Program-made: the position numbers and the translations under genes
Notes under the pieces: model-generated
The model's database searches: none
Seen by the model: the letters and a program-made list of their open reading frames with translations, nothing else
What the model was told of the DNA's origin: nothing
From: Candidatus Cloacimonadota bacterium
Lineage (GTDB): Bacteria > Muiribacteriota > UBA6191 > JACPRK01
Length of the DNA: 7,639 nucleotides
Assembly: GCA_021772705.1 (NCBI GenBank)
Contig: JAJFLN010000478.1
Coordinates: 1-7,639, forward strand
Direction of reading: 5' to 3'
Part shown: in pieces, positions 4,841 to 7,639 of the stretch
How positions within the stretch are numbered: the first letter of the stretch is position 1
Layout of the letters: every line of letters begins with the position of its first letter

Positions 4841-7368
4841 TTTGCAGTGACCGGTTCCGAGAGGGCATCGGCGCGGCGGGCGACGACGGGGGTGCCGTAG
4901 TGGTAGCTGAACCGGCGGGATTGCTTCGCCGCGGCCTTCGCTTCGGCCAGCCGGTCCCGGGCGGTCTCGGAGTCCGGGCGCAGCCGTAGCAACTCCTGGA
5001 ACCGGGCTGCGGCTCTATCAAAAGAGTGGATTGCCATATAGCATTCGGCCAGGTTGTAAAGGGCCCTGGGATAGGTCTCCTTGATCTCCACTGAGTCCCG
5101 TAGTTGCATCCGGTCCATGGCCCTTTCAAATGGGACGATGGCCTTCTCGGGGTAGGAGTTTCGCTGGTAGGCCCGGGCCAGGTTGTACTGGACTCGGTCG
5201 TCGTCGGGGCGCTCGGTGGCGGCCTTCTCGTATGTCGCGAGGGCCTTCTCGGGCCTCTCGAGCATGTCGTAGCACATTGCAAGGTTGTTGTATGCCACGC
5301 CCTTGTTGGCAAATCGCCAGGCGCTGTTGGCTGCGATGGCCAGCTTGAATTTGCGCTTCGCCTCGTTGTACTCCCCGGCCCGATAGAGGGACAGAGCATA
5401 GGAGAAGAGCGCGTAGGACTGCTTGGGGTCCTGCTCGATGATGTCCTTGTAAACCTGGACCGCCTCATCCTCTCGCCCCAGCGCCCTCAGTCGTTCCGCC
5501 AGGTCGAAGTAGGCCGGCAAGTAGGCAGGTCGTGCGGCAATCGCGGCTCGGCCCATCTCGACGGCTTTCTCATTCTCACCCCTGCTCTGATGAATCAGGG
5601 ACAGGCCGTGGAACGCTTCGGCCCGTTTCGGGTCGAGTTCCGCTGCCTTCAACAGAGTCACTCGGGCTTCGGTCAACCTGCCCTGAAGCCGCTGAATGTG
5701 GCCCAGGTAGTAGGTGGCCAAGGCCTGCTCGGGTCCCTCCTGCGACGCGGCGCTGTGGAAGGAATCCTCTGCCCGGGAGAACTCATGGGCCAGCAGCAGC
5801 GAGATGCCCTTGCCGATGTCGTCCTGGTTGGCCGTGGCCTTGTCGAAGAGCTCCTCTTTCAACTTCCCGGCCTCCACGTCGAGACTCTGGGCGGCGAAGT
5901 CGATGGTTCCCGACAGGTCACCCAGCCGAAGTTCGCGCTGGACGAAGGCGTGGACCGGCTCGATTTCTCTCGCCTTCGGGGGAGGCTGAACGACCCCGGG
6001 ATCCGCCGGTTCATCAGGAGTCACTGCCACGGTTGTTTCCGTGACCGGGGCCGGTTCGACCCCCGTCGGATCGACGGGATCAACGATACCGGGGATCCGC
6101 TCCGGCACAACGTCCGTGAGCCAGTACCAGACGAGCATCTTGACCCGGATGGCCTTGTTGGGCGAGTCGATAACCACGTCGGACTGGGCCGCAAACAGCA
6201 AGATGAACACGACCATCATGCTCCGGAATGTCCAGAGCTTGAATTGCTGGGCCTGAATCTCCGGGGGGACCTGGGCAGCCCGGCGGGCCTCCTCCTGACG
6301 GCGTTTCTTCTGGTGGAGTTCTCTGGCTCTCTTCCGGACCGTACTCCGCCGGACTCCCCGGAGCTGACGAAGGACGGCTATCTCGTCCTCTTCCTCTGAA
6401 CTTCGCTGGGCCTCCACGTCATCGGTCGCCTCGCTGTAGTCCTCCTGAGCCTCCGCGGGCTCGGCGGCAGCCGCCGGCTCCTCGACGACCGCTTCGGCGG
6501 GCTGCTCATCGGCGACCGGGGGGGGGGGCGTCGGCTCTTCGGGCTCCTTCAGAATCGAGGGGGAGAATGGGGCCGCGGCAATGACGGTTTCCACAGGCTC
6601 GGGGAGATCGGCGCCCTGAGTGGCTTCCAGTCCCTCCTCCGCAGGACCAGGCGGTGCTTCCCAGGACTCGGCTGGGGTGCTTTCGGTCGGGAGAGGATCC
6701 AGAGTCGCTGAATCCACATGTTCGATCTCTTCTGGCGGCTCGGCCTTCGCTGGAGTCTCCGGCACCGGTGCTGCCGCGGCGTCATCTGGGACATCGGATT
6801 CGGGGGCTGCCTCGACCGATGAGTCGCTCGAAGCTTCGGGGGAAGGAGGGAATGTCTCTCCGGACTCCTCGACAACCCAAGGCTCTGACGCTGGAGGCGG
6901 AGAGGTGGGATCCAAGACCGGTTCGTCCGGTACCGGCTCAGGTGGCGTGCCTGAGGCGACTCCGTACTCACGGGCCGAGATCTCCGAGACCATCTCGTCA
7001 GGAGGAGTCTCGCCATCTCTCAGAGCTTCCTCGGAGTGGGTTTTGAGAATGTCGTCCTCGCTGGGGGGGGGGGGCAACTCGTCGGGGGAAGGAATGAACG
7101 CCGAGGGTACAGCCCCTGGGACGTCGGCTTCGTCCTCCTTGGTGGACTGCTGCGCAGCCGGGGAGGAGCTCATCTCCAGGATGTTCGCTAGCTGGTCCAG
7201 AGGGACGGTGGAGGTGATCTTCTTGATACGATCGACCGGGGTTGCGTCTTCTAGGACCTTCCGATCCATTCCGAAGACGACCCCGAGGCCGATAATGTTG
7301 TCTTCCGTCTCAGCTTCCAGACGCTCCATGATCCGGAAGTAGAGCTCTTGCTGGTCCGGTCCTACCAT
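4837..7368 (-). CDS. Bitopic TPR protein with acidic Pro-rich cytoplasmic half
   Basis: This protein has 843 residues and belongs to no named family I recognise. Residues 1-66 look like a compact helical domain (ELYFRIMERLEAE, DRKVLEDATPVDRIKKI, PLDQLANILEM). Residues 67-330 are disordered, rich in Pro, Glu, Ala and Ser, and strongly acidic, with two PPPP blocks (99-102, 281-284). Residues 331-375 are a basic, probably coiled helix (VRKRARELHQKKRRQEEARR). A single membrane segment follows at about 380-396 (FRSMMVVFILLFAAQS). By the positive-inside rule the N-terminal half is cytoplasmic and the C-terminal half outside. After a Pro-rich linker (425-470), about eight TPRs span 516-800, for example YYLGHIQRLQGRLTEA and YNNLAMCYDMLERPEKA. 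The likely role is a scaffold linking cytoplasmic and periplasmic partners. The ATG has GAGGTG (7377-7382) at an 8-base spacing. The gene lies 28 bases after a tiny membrane protein gene and overlaps the glutaredoxin gene by ATGA. Confidence 0.9.
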   Translation of the reverse strand: MVGPDQQELYFRIMERLEAETEDNIIGLGVVFGMDRKVLEDATPVDRIKKITSTVPLDQLANILEMSSSPAAQQSTKEDEADVPGAVPSAFIPSPDELPPPPSEDDILKTHSEEALRDGETPPDEMVSEISAREYGVASGTPPEPVPDEPVLDPTSPPPASEPWVVEESGETFPPSPEASSDSSVEAAPESDVPDDAAAAPVPETPAKAEPPEEIEHVDSATLDPLPTESTPAESWEAPPGPAEEGLEATQGADLPEPVETVIAAAPFSPSILKEPEEPTPPPPVADEQPAEAVVEEPAAAAEPAEAQEDYSEATDDVEAQRSSEEEDEIAVLRQLRGVRRSTVRKRARELHQKKRRQEEARRAAQVPPEIQAQQFKLWTFRSMMVVFILLFAAQSDVVIDSPNKAIRVKMLVWYWLTDVVPERIPGIVDPVDPTGVEPAPVTETTVAVTPDEPADPGVVQPPPKAREIEPVHAFVQRELRLGDLSGTIDFAAQSLDVEAGKLKEELFDKATANQDDIGKGISLLLAHEFSRAEDSFHSAASQEGPEQALATYYLGHIQRLQGRLTEARVTLLKAAELDPKRAEAFHGLSLIHQSRGENEKAVEMGRAAIAARPAYLPAYFDLAERLRALGREDEAVQVYKDIIEQDPKQSYALFSYALSLYRAGEYNEAKRKFKLAIAANSAWRFANKGVAYNNLAMCYDMLERPEKALATYEKAATERPDDDRVQYNLARAYQRNSYPEKAIVPFERAMDRMQLRDSVEIKETYPRALYNLAECYMAIHSFDRAAARFQELLRLRPDSETARDRLAEAKAAAKQSRRFSYHYGTPVVARRADALSEPVTAK
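6518..6528 (-). repeat. C11 homopolymer tract inside the bitopic TPR gene
   Basis: Eleven consecutive Gs on the plus strand (Cs on the coding strand) encode most of PPPP at residues 281-284 as CCC CCC CCC CCG, in a gene that otherwise mixes its Pro codons. The tract lies upstream of the membrane segment and the TPRs. Tracts of this length are prone to slippage, and a length change not divisible by three would shift the frame. Confidence 0.95.
7063..7074 (-). repeat. C12 homopolymer tract inside the bitopic TPR gene
   Basis: Twelve consecutive Cs on the coding strand encode four Pro residues (99-102) all as CCC. Reading on after loss of one C meets a TGA at 7022-7020 within about 20 codons. 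Gain of one C also meets a TGA, about 30 codons downstream. Either change would remove the membrane segment and all TPRs. The annotated length is in frame. Confidence 0.95.
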
Positions 7369-7396
7369 CGTCGCTGCACCTCTTCTGCCCAGGGGC

Positions 7397-7561
7397 TCAC
7401 TGGCGCCAGGGTAGTACTCGATCGGGCTGCTTCATCAGCGGCAGCATCGGTTCTGCCCTCACTCGAGCTTCGGCGAGGGCCAATCGGGTCGACAGAACCT
7501 GTCTCCGATGTACCACGAACGCGAAGAAGAGGAGCATCACTCCAAATGTTTCCAGACTCAT
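7397..7561 (-). CDS. 54-residue single-pass membrane protein
   Basis: This small gene encodes 54 residues beginning MSLETFGVMLLFFAFVVHRR and ending PDRVLPWRQ. Residues 5-17 form a short, strongly hydrophobic segment followed at once by HRR and then an amphipathic Arg/Ala/Leu helix (about 19-37). By the positive-inside rule the long charged tail is cytoplasmic. The start overlaps the stop of the upstream gene as ATGA (7558-7561), and GAGGAGG (7572-7578) lies 10 bases before the ATG, which is a strong ribosome binding site. It precedes the bitopic TPR gene by 28 bases, so it probably works with it as a small membrane partner. The function is unknown and no family is recognised. A longer overlapping frame (7362-7571) has no hydrophobic segment and runs into the TPR start, so it is less likely. 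Confidence 0.75.
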   Translation of the reverse strand: MSLETFGVMLLFFAFVVHRRQVLSTRLALAEARVRAEPMLPLMKQPDRVLPWRQ

Positions 7562-7639
7562 GGGACCGCATCCTCCTCGGTTGCTTTGGGTCCGATCACT
7601 TCGCCAACTTTGTATTGCTCCAGTTCCAGCAGGACCCGG
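7558..7639 (-). CDS. C-terminal fragment of an unrecognised upstream operon gene
   Basis: The frame is open from the right edge to a TGA at 7560-7558 and yields 26 residues, RVLLELEQYKVGEVIG... ending in EEDAVP. The beginning lies beyond the window. The stop is part of the ATGA shared with the small membrane protein gene, and the last codons contain that gene's GAGGAGG ribosome binding site. This arrangement supports the frame as coding and as the previous member of the same operon. The fragment is hydrophilic with an acidic tail and is too short to assign to a family. Confidence 0.65.
   Translation of the reverse strand, partial: RVLLELEQYKVGEVIGPKATEEDAVP

Noticed and set aside
5104..6399. 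431-codon plus-strand frame inside the bitopic TPR gene
   Set aside because: It mirrors the TPR-coding strand. It has no recognisable motif or ribosome binding site, and the minus-strand protein is clearly real.
7362..7571. 69-codon minus-strand frame at the operon junction
   Set aside because: It overlaps the 54-residue membrane protein gene in another frame, lacks the hydrophobic segment and is polar and repetitive. The 54-codon frame has the better ribosome binding site and an ATGA overlap.

Overview
The window is about 7.6 kb of GC-rich bacterial DNA, tightly packed with genes. The futalosine-pathway menaquinone gene mqnE, a PAS histidine kinase with a HNFNN H-box, and abundant TPR proteins suggest an environmental, probably Gram-negative lineage such as Acidobacteriota, the former Deltaproteobacteria, or an uncultured relative. 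No phylogenetic marker is present, so this placement is weak.

Layout, left to right. Positions 1-132 (+) hold the last 43 codons of a gene whose end resembles the C-terminus of RskA-type anti-sigma factors. Its final codons lie inside a long perfect palindrome (77-132) built around a 30-base alternating purine-pyrimidine tract. Positions 242-1342 (+) are mqnE, aminofutalosine synthase. A 162-base convergent gap follows, holding a second nested palindrome (1385-1454). Positions 1505-2947 (-) encode a PAS histidine kinase with a C-terminal receiver domain in which the phospho-acceptor Asp is replaced by Glu. A short divergent gap at about 2948-3019 holds a plausible promoter. A small two-gene unit follows on the plus strand: a 115-residue TPR protein (3020-3367) and a family 4 glycosyltransferase (3381-4589).

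The right half, 4565-7639, is one minus-strand operon. In transcription order it contains the tail of an unrecognised gene, a 54-residue single-pass membrane protein (7397-7561), an 843-residue bitopic TPR protein (4837-7368), and a glutaredoxin-like protein (4565-4840). Two of its three junctions are ATGA overlaps, and its last gene overlaps the glycosyltransferase tail to tail by 25 bases. The 843-residue protein has an acidic Pro/Glu-rich cytoplasmic half, a basic helix, one membrane segment and about eight TPRs predicted to be outside the membrane. Its disordered part contains C12 and C11 homopolymer tracts.

The most unusual things here are the bitopic TPR protein and its tiny membrane partner, the mononucleotide tracts inside its gene, the degenerate phosphomimetic-like receiver, and the Z-DNA-type palindrome that supplies a stop codon. 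No known defence system, mobile element, CRISPR array, rRNA or tRNA was found.
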